DNA from: CAZSBB01 sp964605235
Lineage (GTDB): Bacteria; Planctomycetota; Phycisphaerae; Phycisphaerales; Phycisphaeraceae
Assembly (NCBI GenBank): GCA_964605235.1
Contig: CAZSBB010000027.1
Location: 1-64,000, forward strand
Direction: 5' to 3'
Length of the DNA: 64,000 nucleotides
Shown: positions 36,262 to 46,172 of the stretch, piece after piece
How positions within the stretch are numbered: the stretch's first letter is position 1
Layout: each line of letters begins with the position of its first letter
Program-made: the position numbers and the translations under genes
The notes under the pieces: generated by a model
Told to the model about the DNA's origin: nothing
Seen by the model: only the letters and a program-made list of their open reading frames with translations
Database searches by the model: none

Positions 36262-37007
36262 AATGGGGCCTGCTCATCCTGTTGCTGCTGTTGCCTGGTT
36301 GTGCCGCTGCGCCCCGGGAACGGAGGACTCTCATGGGACCCGCAATGCCCTATCTGGAAGTCGCCAGCGCCCCGCCCCTGGATGGACAGCACACGGGCGT
36401 CTGGCTCACCGCGCCGCGCGTCGAGTCGGTCTGTCGCATTGATCGGCAGTCCGCCGACCGGCCGCCGGCGCCGAACCTGGACCTGCGCCTGCTCAGCGCC
36501 GACGGGGTGCTGTACGTCAGTGCCGCGATGACCGACGACCAGCTGCAGATGCCCGAGCAGCGCCAACGGATTGCCGGGGGCGAGCTGCGCACCGGCGGCG
36601 ATGTCTTCGAGTTGTTCGTCTGGCCGGCGCATCAGTCGCCTCTGGTGTACGCCGAGATCCACGTCTACCCCGACGGCAGTGGCTGGCAGGCGCTGCATCT
36701 GGACCGCAAGCAGAACCCGCACCCCTGGGAGGTGCAGTTGCAAACCCGGTCGCGCGTGCAACAAGTCGAAGCGGGTGTCCGCTGGGTGGCGCAGTTGGCG
36801 CTGCCGCTGGCGGCGGTGGCGCGGGCCGATGCGGGACCTCCTCCTGCCACACCTGACTTTCGCGTGCTGGCGAGCTGGGTGGATGTGGACCAGGCCGCCG
36901 GGGCCCCGGAGCCGAGCACCACGTATGTCGCCACGGCACCGCTGACGGTCCTCTGGTTCCACCTGTTGGAGCAATACGGTCGGCTGATTCCGCACCCCTC
37001 CCGCTAA
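36258..37007 (+). CDS. Lipoprotein with a carbohydrate-binding-like beta domain
   Basis: A 249-aa protein with a lipoprotein signal peptide (MKWGLLILLLLLPGC, lipobox L-P-G-C with Cys15). The rest is beta-rich and includes APPLDGQHTGVWLTAPRVES, GVLYVSAAMTDDQLQ, GDVFELFVWPAHQSP and VYAEIHVYPDGSGW, wording close to CBM9-type domains of secreted glycan-binding proteins. Probably an outer-surface or periplasmic binder for the operon's substrate. It starts inside the GH2 stop (ATGA), so it is cotranslated with it. Confidence 0.75.
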   Translation: MKWGLLILLLLLPGCAAAPRERRTLMGPAMPYLEVASAPPLDGQHTGVWLTAPRVESVCRIDRQSADRPPAPNLDLRLLSADGVLYVSAAMTDDQLQMPEQRQRIAGGELRTGGDVFELFVWPAHQSPLVYAEIHVYPDGSGWQALHLDRKQNPHPWEVQLQTRSRVQQVEAGVRWVAQLALPLAAVARADAGPPPATPDFRVLASWVDVDQAAGAPEPSTTYVATAPLTVLWFHLLEQYGRLIPHPSR

Positions 37008-37053
37008 CCCGGCAAGCCCGGCGTGATGCCGGCGTCCCCGCGCCATCACCATT

Positions 37054-37065
37054 TGATATATATCA
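37054..37065. promoter_or_regulatory. TTGATATA-type site, perfect palindrome TGATATATATCA
   Basis: The most symmetrical of the six related sites; it lies about 110 bp upstream of the Gfo/Idh gene at 37176, with a second site at 37143. Confidence 0.65.
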
Positions 37066-37142
37066 TTAATCGACTCCAAATCCGGAAAATTCGGCACTAC
37101 TGGCGATTCCACCCCAAGCCCGGTATGATGCCGTAGATAGTT

Positions 37143-37156
37143 ATGTATATCAATTA
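37143..37156. promoter_or_regulatory. TTGATATA-type site on the minus strand (TAATTGATATACAT)
   Basis: Twenty nucleotides before the ATG of the Gfo/Idh gene. Together with 37054 it makes a two-site arrangement about 90 bp apart. Confidence 0.55.
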
Positions 37157-37175
37157 GCGCAGGACTTGCTCCGCC

Positions 37176-38402
37176 ATGACCTCCACCCCCGTTCGCATCG
37201 CCATCGTCGGCGCCGGCAGTCGCGGCATTCAGTGCTTTGGCGCCCTGCTCGGACGCCGCCGGGACGCCCAGGTCGTAGCGCTGCAGGACACGAATGCGGT
37301 GCGGGTCGAAGCGGGGCGTCAGCATCTGGGCGGCGTGCCGCGCGGCTACACCGATTTGCCGGCGCTGCTGCACGGCGAGCGCCCGGACGCGGTCATTGTC
37401 ACGACGCCTGATGCCTTTCACGAGGAACACGCCGTGGCGGCGCTGCAGGCCGGAGCCCATGTGCTGGTGGACAAACCGCTGGCGACCACGGCCCGGGGAT
37501 GCCAGCGGGTTCTGGACGCCGCCGCCGCCGCCGGACGGCACATCTTTGTCGGGTTCAATTACCGTCAGACCCCCACCATGCAGCGGGTCAAGCAGTTGGT
37601 GACCTCCGGCCAGCTCGGTCGGGTGTTCCTGATTGAGAGCCGCGAGTTCTACAGCAACGGCCGAACCTTCATGAGCCGCTGGAACCGCCACTATCACCTG
37701 TCCGGCGGGTTGTGGGTTCACAAAGGCATCCACGACTTTGACATGTTCAACTGGTTGCTGGGATTCCCCAGACCGGTGCGCGTCAGCGCCACCGCCGGGG
37801 TCAGCGCCCTGCACCCGCAGGGGCTGCCCTTCGCGCTCAAGGCGGGCGTGCCCGCGGGGCCGGATTGCTCCGCCTGCGCTTACGCCGACCAGTGCCCGGA
37901 TGTGTTCCGGCCAGACGAGGATGAGTTGGGGCGTCAGCTCTGGGGGGGCGACGCCCGGGACCAGGACCGCTACATCAAGAACACCTGCATGTATCTCTCG
38001 GACAAGAGCGTGCATGACAATGGCATCGCCATCATTGAGTATGAAGGCGGAGTCCGCGCCAGCCATCTGGAATGTTTCGTCTGCGGGTTCGATGACCGCC
38101 TCACGACGCTGGTGGGCGAGCGGGCCATGGCGGAAGTGAGTTTGCACCGCCGGGAAATCCGCATCCATCCCCGCTGGTCCAAAGGCGAGGTGGTGACGCA
38201 CCAGTTGCCATTCGCGGCGGGGGGTCATGGCGGGAGCGATGAAGCCCTGCTGGAGACTTTTCTGGGCGCTCTGCAGGGCCGCGCGGTCGTGATGCCGCGG
38301 GCGGAGGAGGGCTTGTGGGCCACCGCCATCGGTGAAGCCGCCGAACTGGCGTGGCGCCAGCACCGCACCGTCGAGATCGCCGAATTGCTGACGCCCGCCT
38401 GA
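37176..38402 (+). CDS. Gfo/Idh/MocA-family oxidoreductase 2
   Basis: A 408-aa protein. The Rossmann motif is IAIVGAGSRGIQCFGALL, the catalytic loop is AHVLVDKPLATTARG, and the C-terminal domain has GLWVHKGIHDFDMFNWLLGF. It differs from the first family member (32929) by an inserted cysteine-rich segment, DCSACAYADQCPDVF, spaced C-x2-C-x5-C, which could hold a metal or be structural. Probably a sugar or sugar-acid dehydrogenase. Two TTGATATA-type sites lie upstream, and the LVIVD protein gene follows 47 nt downstream. Confidence 0.92.
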   Translation: MTSTPVRIAIVGAGSRGIQCFGALLGRRRDAQVVALQDTNAVRVEAGRQHLGGVPRGYTDLPALLHGERPDAVIVTTPDAFHEEHAVAALQAGAHVLVDKPLATTARGCQRVLDAAAAAGRHIFVGFNYRQTPTMQRVKQLVTSGQLGRVFLIESREFYSNGRTFMSRWNRHYHLSGGLWVHKGIHDFDMFNWLLGFPRPVRVSATAGVSALHPQGLPFALKAGVPAGPDCSACAYADQCPDVFRPDEDELGRQLWGGDARDQDRYIKNTCMYLSDKSVHDNGIAIIEYEGGVRASHLECFVCGFDDRLTTLVGERAMAEVSLHRREIRIHPRWSKGEVVTHQLPFAAGGHGGSDEALLETFLGALQGRAVVMPRAEEGLWATAIGEAAELAWRQHRTVEIAELLTPA

Positions 38403-38449
38403 TCCACGCGGCGCTGACCAGCGCGGCCCGCCGCCGAAAGGAAGAGTTC

Positions 38450-41400
38450 ATGTCGTATCGACGACTGTCCCGACTGTTGCTCCTCGGGTTCCTGCTGACC
38501 GCAGCGCTGGCGCGCCCATCCCGCGCGGAAACCGCCCAGCCGGCGCCGTTCACCACCGGCACGGAAGTGGTCTTCACCGAACAAGCCAACGTGCTGCTGG
38601 GCGTCGGACCCGCCCGTTGCCTCGGGCTGCAGAATGACCTGCTGGTCGTCGGCACCGAACGCTGGTCCATGGGCCAGCCGGCGGTCGATCCCCGCCTCGC
38701 CCTGGCGGATGATCCCTACGCCATCCACGATCCCGGCGCCCGCTGGTCCACCAGCGTGGGCGCGGCATGGTTCCAGCTCACCGAGCGCGGCCCGGAGCGC
38801 CAGGGATTCCTCACCACCCGCTACGCCCCCATCGCTGTCGCGTTCGGGCGGGAGGAGCGGCTGTACCTGGCGGACCCGCAATACGTCTACTGCTACCAGC
38901 GCCAGGGCACGCAGCTCATCCAGCGCTGGATGTACCAGCTCGACGGGATCCGCCGGCTGTACGTCGAAGGGCCCGACCGGGTGTTCGTCCTCTGCAACGC
39001 AGGCTTGGCACGCCTGCAGGATCAAGGCGACGCGCCGCGACTGCTGCACCACCACACGGCAGCGCTCAGCGACCTCTTTGCGCGCCAGAACACCTGCCTG
39101 GTGTTCTCCGGCCAGGGCGAAGTGGACCTGCTGGAGTTCGAGCACCACGGCGTCACCCGCAGCCTCGGCACCGTGCGCCTGCTCAACGCGGCGCGGCTGG
39201 CGCGCGGGACCGATGACTTCCGCTGCCTGCTGATCACTCCCAAAGGACTCGAGCATGTCAACCTGCGCGACATCATGCCCGCGTGGGCCGGCCGCCCGGC
39301 GTTCTTCAACATGGGCCAAACCACGCTGGGGCGCGGCGACCGTGGCCGACTGGGTTTCGTCAAACTCGATCAGCCGCAGGACGTGGTGGATGTGCTGCCG
39401 CTGGATGACCGCCGCGCGTGGCTGCGCTATCGCAATGGCGCGGTGTTTGAGGTGACGCTCGACGCCAAAGCGCGCACCATCAGCAAACCACGCCGACTCG
39501 AAGCGCTGCAGGACATCATCGACATGGCGGGCGACGCCCAGCGCCAGGCCGTCCTTGACCGCGCGGGGCAGGTCCATCTGGTGACCCCTGCCGGGCAGTT
39601 GGGCGCCGCCATCCCGCTGGTGGAAGCCGGCCCGTGGGTGGTGGTCGATGAGCAACTGTACATCGCCTCCGGGCCTCGTCTGCAGCGCTTCGATCGCAAC
39701 GTCGGGCTGGGGGAAGTCGTGTTCGAACTGCCTGCCGGTTACATCCGCGACATCGCCCGCGCCGGTGATCTCCTGATGCTGCTGGGCGATCAACAACTGG
39801 TCGCCTGTCGTCCCGGCCCCGGCGCCTGGCAGAAGCTCGGCGCGGCAGACCTGGGGTTGGAAGAGCTGCCCCGGTTTCTATCCGTCGGCCCGGGGTTGGC
39901 GCTGATCGGCAGCGGAAAAAATGTGCTCACCAGCATGGACCTGAGCAACCCCGCCCAGCCGCGTCTGCTGGTGACGCAGAGCCCGGACCTGCCGCTGGTC
40001 TGGGGCGGCGGACAGGGCTACCTGCGCGATGCGCTGATTGAAGCCGACCGCGTGCTGGTGGCGGCGGGCGAAGTGCAGGTGTTTGACCGTCAGGCGCTAA
40101 TGACCGCCAACCCCACGCCCGCAGCGCCGCGCCTGGTGGCGCCGCGTCACTTCCGCAGCTTCGATGATTTCGTCCAGACGCAGCGGGTGTTCCGCCTGCG
40201 CGACAGCCTGTATCTGTGCAGCAGCAATCGCAACGAAGTCATTCGCCGCGCCTGGTTGATGCAACTGGGCCGCGATGATGCGTATGAAACCCAGTACACC
40301 CGGCTGGGCGCCGCCAGCGCGCAGGACGTGCTGATGCTCGACGAGCAGACCGCGTTGATCGCCGGCGGGCGGGCGGGGCTGCGCGTCATTCGCTGGCCGC
40401 GTCTGGGGGAAGGCGAATTGCTGGGCCTGACCACCGAGCCGGATTGCGTGTATGAAGCCGTGGTGCGCATCGGTGAGGACGTGTACGTCAAGAACGGCAA
40501 CCGCATTCGCATCCTGTCGCTGCGCCAACAGCCGCGCGCGCCGCAGACGGCCTTCACCTTTGCCCCCACCAGCGCGTGGCCGCGTGTGCAGGTTGATGGC
40601 GTGGCGGTGGACTCGGAGGAATACCAGCGCCAGCAGGGTTACCAGGAACCGCTGAAGCTGGTGCGGCAGGCGCTCGGTGACGACGCCGGCTGGCCCACGC
40701 TGTACGTGCCGCAGGGCGAAGTGTGGGTCGATCCGCAGCGCGGGCGGCTGAAGTTTTCCGATGGCCGCCGCACCGAGCCCATGCTGGTGGGCAAGCTGCC
40801 GCTGACCTTGTGGGGTCCGATCCAGGCGAACTCGTGGCTACAGGTGGGCAAGTACCACCTGGCGCCGGCGGGCGAGCTGTCGCATGGCGTGATTGTCATG
40901 GACCTGTCCGACCCCGACTGCCCGCGCCAGGTGGCGGTGTCGAGCACCAATCCCGGCTCCGGTTACGCCAACAAATCCCTGGGCCTCCGGGGCAACATCG
41001 CCTACTTCGCGTGGAACCACCCGGGCCCCGGCATCGCGGCGCTGGATGTCAGCGATCCGCTGCACCCGCGTTTCGTGAGCTGGCGCGGCGTCCCGGCCGG
41101 CACCGCCGGCCACATGGACCGCAACTGGCTGGCGCGCTTCGAGGGCGACCACATGCTCGTCACCACGCAGGAAGGCTTGTGCGTCTACGACGTAAGCGAT
41201 CCGGCGCGCTTCACCCTGGTGGCGCAGCACCGCGCCCTGCCGCCGCTGTCCGCGTGGGATTTGCACCGTCAACTGGGCGTGTGGATCAATCGTCCGCAGC
41301 GCGAACTGCAACTGGTCGACACCCGGGACCGCGATCAGCCGCAGGTGCTCGGCCGCATCGCGCTGGCGACGGACCTGAAGCTCATCAAGCCGGGCAACTT

Positions 41401-43258
41401 CCAATGGCGCGGCGATCGGCTGTGGGTCTGGGGCTTGACCCGTGAAGGCAAGGAATCGCAGAGCGCCCTGGGGTGCTACGACGTGCGCGATCCCGCTTCG
41501 CCGCGCTTGCTGGGCGCCCAGTCGCTGCCCGGCGAGCTGAGCGATTTCATGTTGCTCGACGACGCGCTGGCGGCCATGTATTTCCGCAATGGCACGCTCG
41601 AATGCTGGGAGATCACGCATCCCGAGGCGCCGATGCGGCTGGGCCGTATCCCCGGTGCGCAGACGCAGGGGGCATATCAATTCGCGCTCCACGCCGACGG
41701 ACCGCCGGCGCTGTATGACAATCGCCTGGGCGCCGCTCCCGAGCAGCGTTATGGCCAGAGCACCCGCTTCATGATGCAGCGCGGACGCATCGTCTGGACC
41801 ACCGGCCCGATTGTCGATTTCACCAATCCGGCCGAACCCCGCCTGCGCGGCGGCAACATGCAGGCCTTCGATGACGAAATCCGCGGCATGGGTCTGAGCC
41901 CCGATCGGCAACGCGCTGCGTGGTACGGCGGCGTGGACGGCTTCGGTTGGATGGTCGACCTGTCCAATCCGCGGCAGCCCGCGCTCAAGTGGCGCATCGA
42001 GCGCGTCCAGCCCCGTGAAGCCGTCGGCTTGGCGCTCACGCCCGACTGGAACAGCGACACCCCCGCCGTGGTGGAAACCGGCCGCGCCAATGCTTTCGTC
42101 GGCCCCGACCCGAACCTGCACCACGCCGGTCGGCCGATGGTCCGGTTCTTCAGCGGCAGCCAGGTCGTACTGCAGAGCGCTCCGGTCGCCATCAAGCCCG
42201 GGCAGAAACTGCAGTTGTCCGCGCTGGTGCGCACGCTGCCCTGCCTGCAGCGCGCCAATAGTCAGATGCAACTGACGGTCTCACACTGGCTCGAGGCGCG
42301 GCGCGGCCGCAACCTCGTCCGCCTGAGCGATGACGCCAACGATGGCCGCAATGTCCTGCTGGAGTCCACCTTCGAAACCGGTTCCAACATGGAGTACGTC
42401 GTGCTCGAAATCCAAGCCAGTCTGCTGGCGTGGATCACCGGCCTGAAGCTCTGCGGCCCCGACGGCAACAACCTGCTGGCCAACAGCGCCTTCGACCAAC
42501 CGCTGGATGAAAACGGCATGCATCCCGGCTGGACCCTCACCGGCCTGCCGCGCACCCGCGAACGCATTCCCAGCCCGCCGCTCATCGGTGACGCCAACCG
42601 CCGGCTATACCAGGGACTCCACGACAGCATTCTGATTCACGACCTGGCGCAGCCGAGCACTTTCGCCAAGGGTTTGCTGCGTGAAGCGGTGCTCAACGAT
42701 CATGATGCCGTGCTGGGTCTGGGCCTCGTGCGTCAGCGCGACCGCACGCTGGTCATCGCCGCCACCGAGCAGGGCCTGACCGTCAACGACATGACCGATC
42801 CGCGCGAACCGCTGACGCGGGGTCGTCTGCCCCTGCCCTGGAGCTTCATCATCAAGCCGGCGGTCGGCGCGATCGACGAAAACACTGTCGTCATCACCAC
42901 AGGCTACACCTCCAAGCGTCAGACCGAAGGCATTTACATGGTCGATGTGTCGAACCCGAGCAAGCCGCGTCTGCTGCGGTATGTGTACGAGAACAGCACG
43001 CAGTTGAGCACCCACAACCGCTGGCTGTACAAAATGAGCTATCGCAACGGGGCGCAGATTTATGACCTGCGGGAGCCGACCAATCCCGCGGTGATCTGCG
43101 ACTTCCTGTTCGACACGTCCAACCCCGGCGACGCCCCGACAGCGATTCTGGGCGATGTGCTGTTTCGGGCGCACGCCGGCGGGGGCGAATCCTGGCTGGC
43201 GCCGCTGCCGGATCAGGCGCCGCGCGGGGCGGTGGTGGTGGAAAGCGGTGCGCCCTGA
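38450..43258 (+). CDS. Very large secreted LVIVD-repeat beta-propeller protein
   Basis: A 1602-aa protein with a signal peptide (LSRLLLLGFLLTAALARPSR). At least eleven copies of a D-[LVF]-[ST]-[ND]-P-x-x-P-x-L-type motif are seen (for example MDLSNPAQPRLL near 495, LDVSDPLHPRFV near 865, VDLSNPRQPAL near 1169, VDVSNPSKPRLL near 1498). This is the LVIVD repeat, which builds beta-propellers. Copies are dense in 810-1170 and 1440-1550, separated by a different beta-sandwich-like stretch (about 1230-1400). No catalytic or anchor motif found. The ATG at 38450 follows GAAAGGAAG. Confidence 0.87.
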   Translation: MSYRRLSRLLLLGFLLTAALARPSRAETAQPAPFTTGTEVVFTEQANVLLGVGPARCLGLQNDLLVVGTERWSMGQPAVDPRLALADDPYAIHDPGARWSTSVGAAWFQLTERGPERQGFLTTRYAPIAVAFGREERLYLADPQYVYCYQRQGTQLIQRWMYQLDGIRRLYVEGPDRVFVLCNAGLARLQDQGDAPRLLHHHTAALSDLFARQNTCLVFSGQGEVDLLEFEHHGVTRSLGTVRLLNAARLARGTDDFRCLLITPKGLEHVNLRDIMPAWAGRPAFFNMGQTTLGRGDRGRLGFVKLDQPQDVVDVLPLDDRRAWLRYRNGAVFEVTLDAKARTISKPRRLEALQDIIDMAGDAQRQAVLDRAGQVHLVTPAGQLGAAIPLVEAGPWVVVDEQLYIASGPRLQRFDRNVGLGEVVFELPAGYIRDIARAGDLLMLLGDQQLVACRPGPGAWQKLGAADLGLEELPRFLSVGPGLALIGSGKNVLTSMDLSNPAQPRLLVTQSPDLPLVWGGGQGYLRDALIEADRVLVAAGEVQVFDRQALMTANPTPAAPRLVAPRHFRSFDDFVQTQRVFRLRDSLYLCSSNRNEVIRRAWLMQLGRDDAYETQYTRLGAASAQDVLMLDEQTALIAGGRAGLRVIRWPRLGEGELLGLTTEPDCVYEAVVRIGEDVYVKNGNRIRILSLRQQPRAPQTAFTFAPTSAWPRVQVDGVAVDSEEYQRQQGYQEPLKLVRQALGDDAGWPTLYVPQGEVWVDPQRGRLKFSDGRRTEPMLVGKLPLTLWGPIQANSWLQVGKYHLAPAGELSHGVIVMDLSDPDCPRQVAVSSTNPGSGYANKSLGLRGNIAYFAWNHPGPGIAALDVSDPLHPRFVSWRGVPAGTAGHMDRNWLARFEGDHMLVTTQEGLCVYDVSDPARFTLVAQHRALPPLSAWDLHRQLGVWINRPQRELQLVDTRDRDQPQVLGRIALATDLKLIKPGNFQWRGDRLWVWGLTREGKESQSALGCYDVRDPASPRLLGAQSLPGELSDFMLLDDALAAMYFRNGTLECWEITHPEAPMRLGRIPGAQTQGAYQFALHADGPPALYDNRLGAAPEQRYGQSTRFMMQRGRIVWTTGPIVDFTNPAEPRLRGGNMQAFDDEIRGMGLSPDRQRAAWYGGVDGFGWMVDLSNPRQPALKWRIERVQPREAVGLALTPDWNSDTPAVVETGRANAFVGPDPNLHHAGRPMVRFFSGSQVVLQSAPVAIKPGQKLQLSALVRTLPCLQRANSQMQLTVSHWLEARRGRNLVRLSDDANDGRNVLLESTFETGSNMEYVVLEIQASLLAWITGLKLCGPDGNNLLANSAFDQPLDENGMHPGWTLTGLPRTRERIPSPPLIGDANRRLYQGLHDSILIHDLAQPSTFAKGLLREAVLNDHDAVLGLGLVRQRDRTLVIAATEQGLTVNDMTDPREPLTRGRLPLPWSFIIKPAVGAIDENTVVITTGYTSKRQTEGIYMVDVSNPSKPRLLRYVYENSTQLSTHNRWLYKMSYRNGAQIYDLREPTNPAVICDFLFDTSNPGDAPTAILGDVLFRAHAGGGESWLAPLPDQAPRGAVVVESGAP

Positions 43259-43278
43259 GCTGAGCCTGCAGGGTCGCT

Positions 43279-46143
43279 TCAAGGCGCGCCGCCGCGGAGT
43301 TCCTGCGGGTCCTGCTCCTGGACCTGGAACCGGCCATGGACGCCGATGCGCCAGCCGGCGCTGTCGCCGGGGAGCGCGCCGAGGTCGCGGCTGTCCGTTG
43401 CTCGCAAGGGGTCGGGCCAGCGCGGCGGCAAGGGCACGCCCGCGCCCCGCGCCGGACTGTCGGATCCCAGTCGATAGTCGCAGCTCTGGCTCCAGTCGCC
43501 GGTGAAGCGTTGGAAGCGCGGCTCGGCGCAGCGGTCGTGCAGCGCCCGGTAAGCCGCGGTGGGTTTGACGTCGCTCAGCGCCAGCAGGTCCTCCAGCGGA
43601 TGGGGCCCGGAGGCGTCGGGGTCATCCGGGTACGCCAGGCGCCGGGGGAACGCCTCGAGCCGGGTGGTCAGCTTGCTCAGGCCGCGCCCCACTTCGCTTT
43701 GGAACGCCGGCGTGTCGCCGCCATCGCTGTAGCTCCAATGGAGATTGCCGTCGATCAGCAGGGCGTAAGGGCCTTCGGGGACCACCGCGCCCAGCGGGCG
43801 CTGCACCTGCACGATGAGATTGTTGAGCACCGCGCGCACCGTCTGGCGCGCCTGCCCGCCCCAACCATGGGCGTAATGGCTGCGGAAGGCGGGCTCGCGG
43901 GCGATGATGGTGTTGTGGTAGACGAACATCGGCTCCCAGATCGGGCTGCCGTGGTCGCCCACGCAACGGCCGGCGGCGGTGAGTTCCTGCGGCTCCTCGG
44001 GACCCCGGGGTTGGAAGTAGTACACCGGGCGGCGGAAATCCAGCACATTGCGGAAAATCCACACCCCGCGCCCGGTCATCACCCCGGCGTCGGTGCGCGT
44101 CTGTCGGCCATGCCCGGCGCCGAAGGCGAACATGGTCAGCGCCCGCGACAACCGATTCTGATAAATCAGCAGGTTCCCGCCCGGCATGGACCCGTCGTTG
44201 GCGGCGGTGGCGGTCAGGAAAATCCCGTCGTCACTCAGATTGTCCAGCAGATTGTGATGAAAGCGCGCGTCGGCGACATTGCCCAGGAACACCCCGTCGA
44301 TGCTGTCGGTGAATTCGCAGTACGCCAGCTCGACATCGTGGTTGTCCGTGGGGCGCCAGGACGTGAAGATCACCAGTTCGGATTCCAGCGAGCGGTACTT
44401 GAGATTGCTGCGGAACGTCCATGGCGCCGCGATGCCGCGGAAAGCGCAGTGGATGGCGCGCAGACTGTGGACGTATTCGCCATGCAGACAGGTGGATCCG
44501 CCGTAAACCGTCAACCCGTCGAGCACGATGTCGCCCGCCACGGAAAGCTTGAGCGTCGGCCCGCCCGAGCCGCGCAGCACCAGGTCCTGCAGCACCACAT
44601 GGCGCACGTTGACCAGGCTCAGCGTGGGTGTGCGGGACCCGATGATCAGCGGCACCTGGCGCGGATCGGTCGTACCCCGGTAGTTGTCCGCGCCCAGGCC
44701 GGGCAATTGGGTGTGCGCCAACCGACAGTGAATGCGCTGGGTCTGCGGGTTGTACCAGACGCCCGGGCCGCAATACATGGTGGTCTCATCCGTGGCGTTG
44801 TTGCGGACATTCCAATAGTGGTTGTCGCTGCGCAGGTCCGCCAGGAAGCGATAGCCCTGCAGGGGAATCAGCGAATCGCCGAAGCGTCCCAGCAGATTGG
44901 GCTCATTCGGATTGCTGCCCAGGCCGGGGTAGGTCGCGGTGGATTGGAACTCGCCAGGCGCGCCCCCGGCGTTTTCCGGCAGCGGTTCCCAGGCGTTGGC
45001 GGGGTCTTCCACCAACTGCCGCAGCCCGCCGTCGAGGATCACCAGCTCGCCCGGATAGCTGCGCAGCGTGATGGGCTGGTCCGGCGTTCCGCTGCGCTGC
45101 AGGGTGACGTTTTCAAAATAGGTGCCCCCGCGCAGGTACAGCGTCTGCCCCGGCTCCAGTTGCGCGACGGCGTGGCCCAGCGTGCGCCACGGCTGCGCCT
45201 CCGAGCCGTCGGCGTCATCGGAGCCGCGCTGGCCATCAACGTAACGCGCCGCGCCGGACGCCAGCGGTCGATCCGAGGGCGTGGGCAGGGGCCGGGTCGG
45301 GGGATAGGAGAGAAAGCCCTCCGTCGGCAAGGGGGGCAAAGGACGGACCTGCTGGGCGGGCAGTTCGTAGGGCGCATCAAAAAACACCCGCGCCGGCAGC
45401 GGCGCTGCGGTGGTGGGGTACAGGTCCAGCGCCAAGCGCTCCAGAATGGCGGTCTGCTGGTTGTAGCTCTGTTCCTGCTCCGGTGTGGTCTTGGTGCGGC
45501 CGGGGGGACGGAAGCGGAACACGTCCCAACCCCAGTAAATCAGTTGGCCCGCGCCCACGCGCATGTGGTGCAGAATGGTGCGGCCGGGCGCCAGATCGAT
45601 GACCGACGTGCCCCGGCTGTAGGGCAGCGCGTCGCCGGCGCCGGCGGTCAGCCAGGCGGGTTTGGCGTCGGCGGGCAGATGCGCCAGCCAGGGATGGTCC
45701 AGCGCCAAACGGGGGCCGCCCTTGCCGCCGACGGGTCCGCCCATGTGCCGCGCCAGGAACGCCTTGCCGGCGGGCGTGTCGAAACTGCGCCAGGCCTGGC
45801 GCATGAAGATGAAGGTGCCGCCGGCGTTGAGGTATTGCTCGAGCAGATCGAGATCCGGGGCGGCAAACTGCGCCGGCTGGATACTGGCGCGTTCGAGCCA
45901 GCCATCGAGGATGACCGCGCCAAACTCGGGATAACGGGACAACGGCAGCCAGCCGTTGATCCGGTCGATTTTGACGCCGCGCGGCTTAAGGGCGTCGAGC
46001 AGCAGCGGCGCGTTGTAGCCGTGGTAGCCGGTGATGACGGCAATCTGGTTGGACGCGGCGGGCGCGGCCGACTCCACCGCGCAGACGGCGCGGTTCAGGC
46101 CCAGCAGCGCCAGCAGAACGAGAATGCCAGGAACCCGTTTCAT
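43279..46143 (-). CDS. Secreted two-domain protein: ThuA/flavodoxin-like domain plus right-handed beta-helix
   Basis: A 954-aa protein. A signal peptide (VPGILVLLALLGLNRAVCA) is followed by an alpha/beta domain (about 30-230, IAVITGYHGYNAPLLLDAL, LLEQYLNAGGTFIFMRQAW) like ThuA/GATase-like folds. From about 300 comes the wording of DUF1565-type parallel beta-helices (ARYVDGQRGSDDADGSEAQP, YLRGGTYFENVTLQRSG, TPDQPITLRSYPGELVILDG), common in polysaccharide lyases and epimerases. Its C-terminal helix resembles the 661-aa protein at 51885 in the same order of blocks. Convergent with the LVIVD gene (20-nt gap) and cotranscribed with the toroid gene (29-nt gap). Confidence 0.82.
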   Translation of the reverse strand: MKRVPGILVLLALLGLNRAVCAVESAAPAASNQIAVITGYHGYNAPLLLDALKPRGVKIDRINGWLPLSRYPEFGAVILDGWLERASIQPAQFAAPDLDLLEQYLNAGGTFIFMRQAWRSFDTPAGKAFLARHMGGPVGGKGGPRLALDHPWLAHLPADAKPAWLTAGAGDALPYSRGTSVIDLAPGRTILHHMRVGAGQLIYWGWDVFRFRPPGRTKTTPEQEQSYNQQTAILERLALDLYPTTAAPLPARVFFDAPYELPAQQVRPLPPLPTEGFLSYPPTRPLPTPSDRPLASGAARYVDGQRGSDDADGSEAQPWRTLGHAVAQLEPGQTLYLRGGTYFENVTLQRSGTPDQPITLRSYPGELVILDGGLRQLVEDPANAWEPLPENAGGAPGEFQSTATYPGLGSNPNEPNLLGRFGDSLIPLQGYRFLADLRSDNHYWNVRNNATDETTMYCGPGVWYNPQTQRIHCRLAHTQLPGLGADNYRGTTDPRQVPLIIGSRTPTLSLVNVRHVVLQDLVLRGSGGPTLKLSVAGDIVLDGLTVYGGSTCLHGEYVHSLRAIHCAFRGIAAPWTFRSNLKYRSLESELVIFTSWRPTDNHDVELAYCEFTDSIDGVFLGNVADARFHHNLLDNLSDDGIFLTATAANDGSMPGGNLLIYQNRLSRALTMFAFGAGHGRQTRTDAGVMTGRGVWIFRNVLDFRRPVYYFQPRGPEEPQELTAAGRCVGDHGSPIWEPMFVYHNTIIAREPAFRSHYAHGWGGQARQTVRAVLNNLIVQVQRPLGAVVPEGPYALLIDGNLHWSYSDGGDTPAFQSEVGRGLSKLTTRLEAFPRRLAYPDDPDASGPHPLEDLLALSDVKPTAAYRALHDRCAEPRFQRFTGDWSQSCDYRLGSDSPARGAGVPLPPRWPDPLRATDSRDLGALPGDSAGWRIGVHGRFQVQEQDPQELRGGAP

Positions 46144-46172
46144 GTTCAGCTCCCCAAATGCAAGCCAGGCGA

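Noticed and set aside
43259..43278. Terminator between the convergent LVIVD and beta-helix genes
   Set aside because: The 20-nt gap has no hairpin or T-run that I can support.
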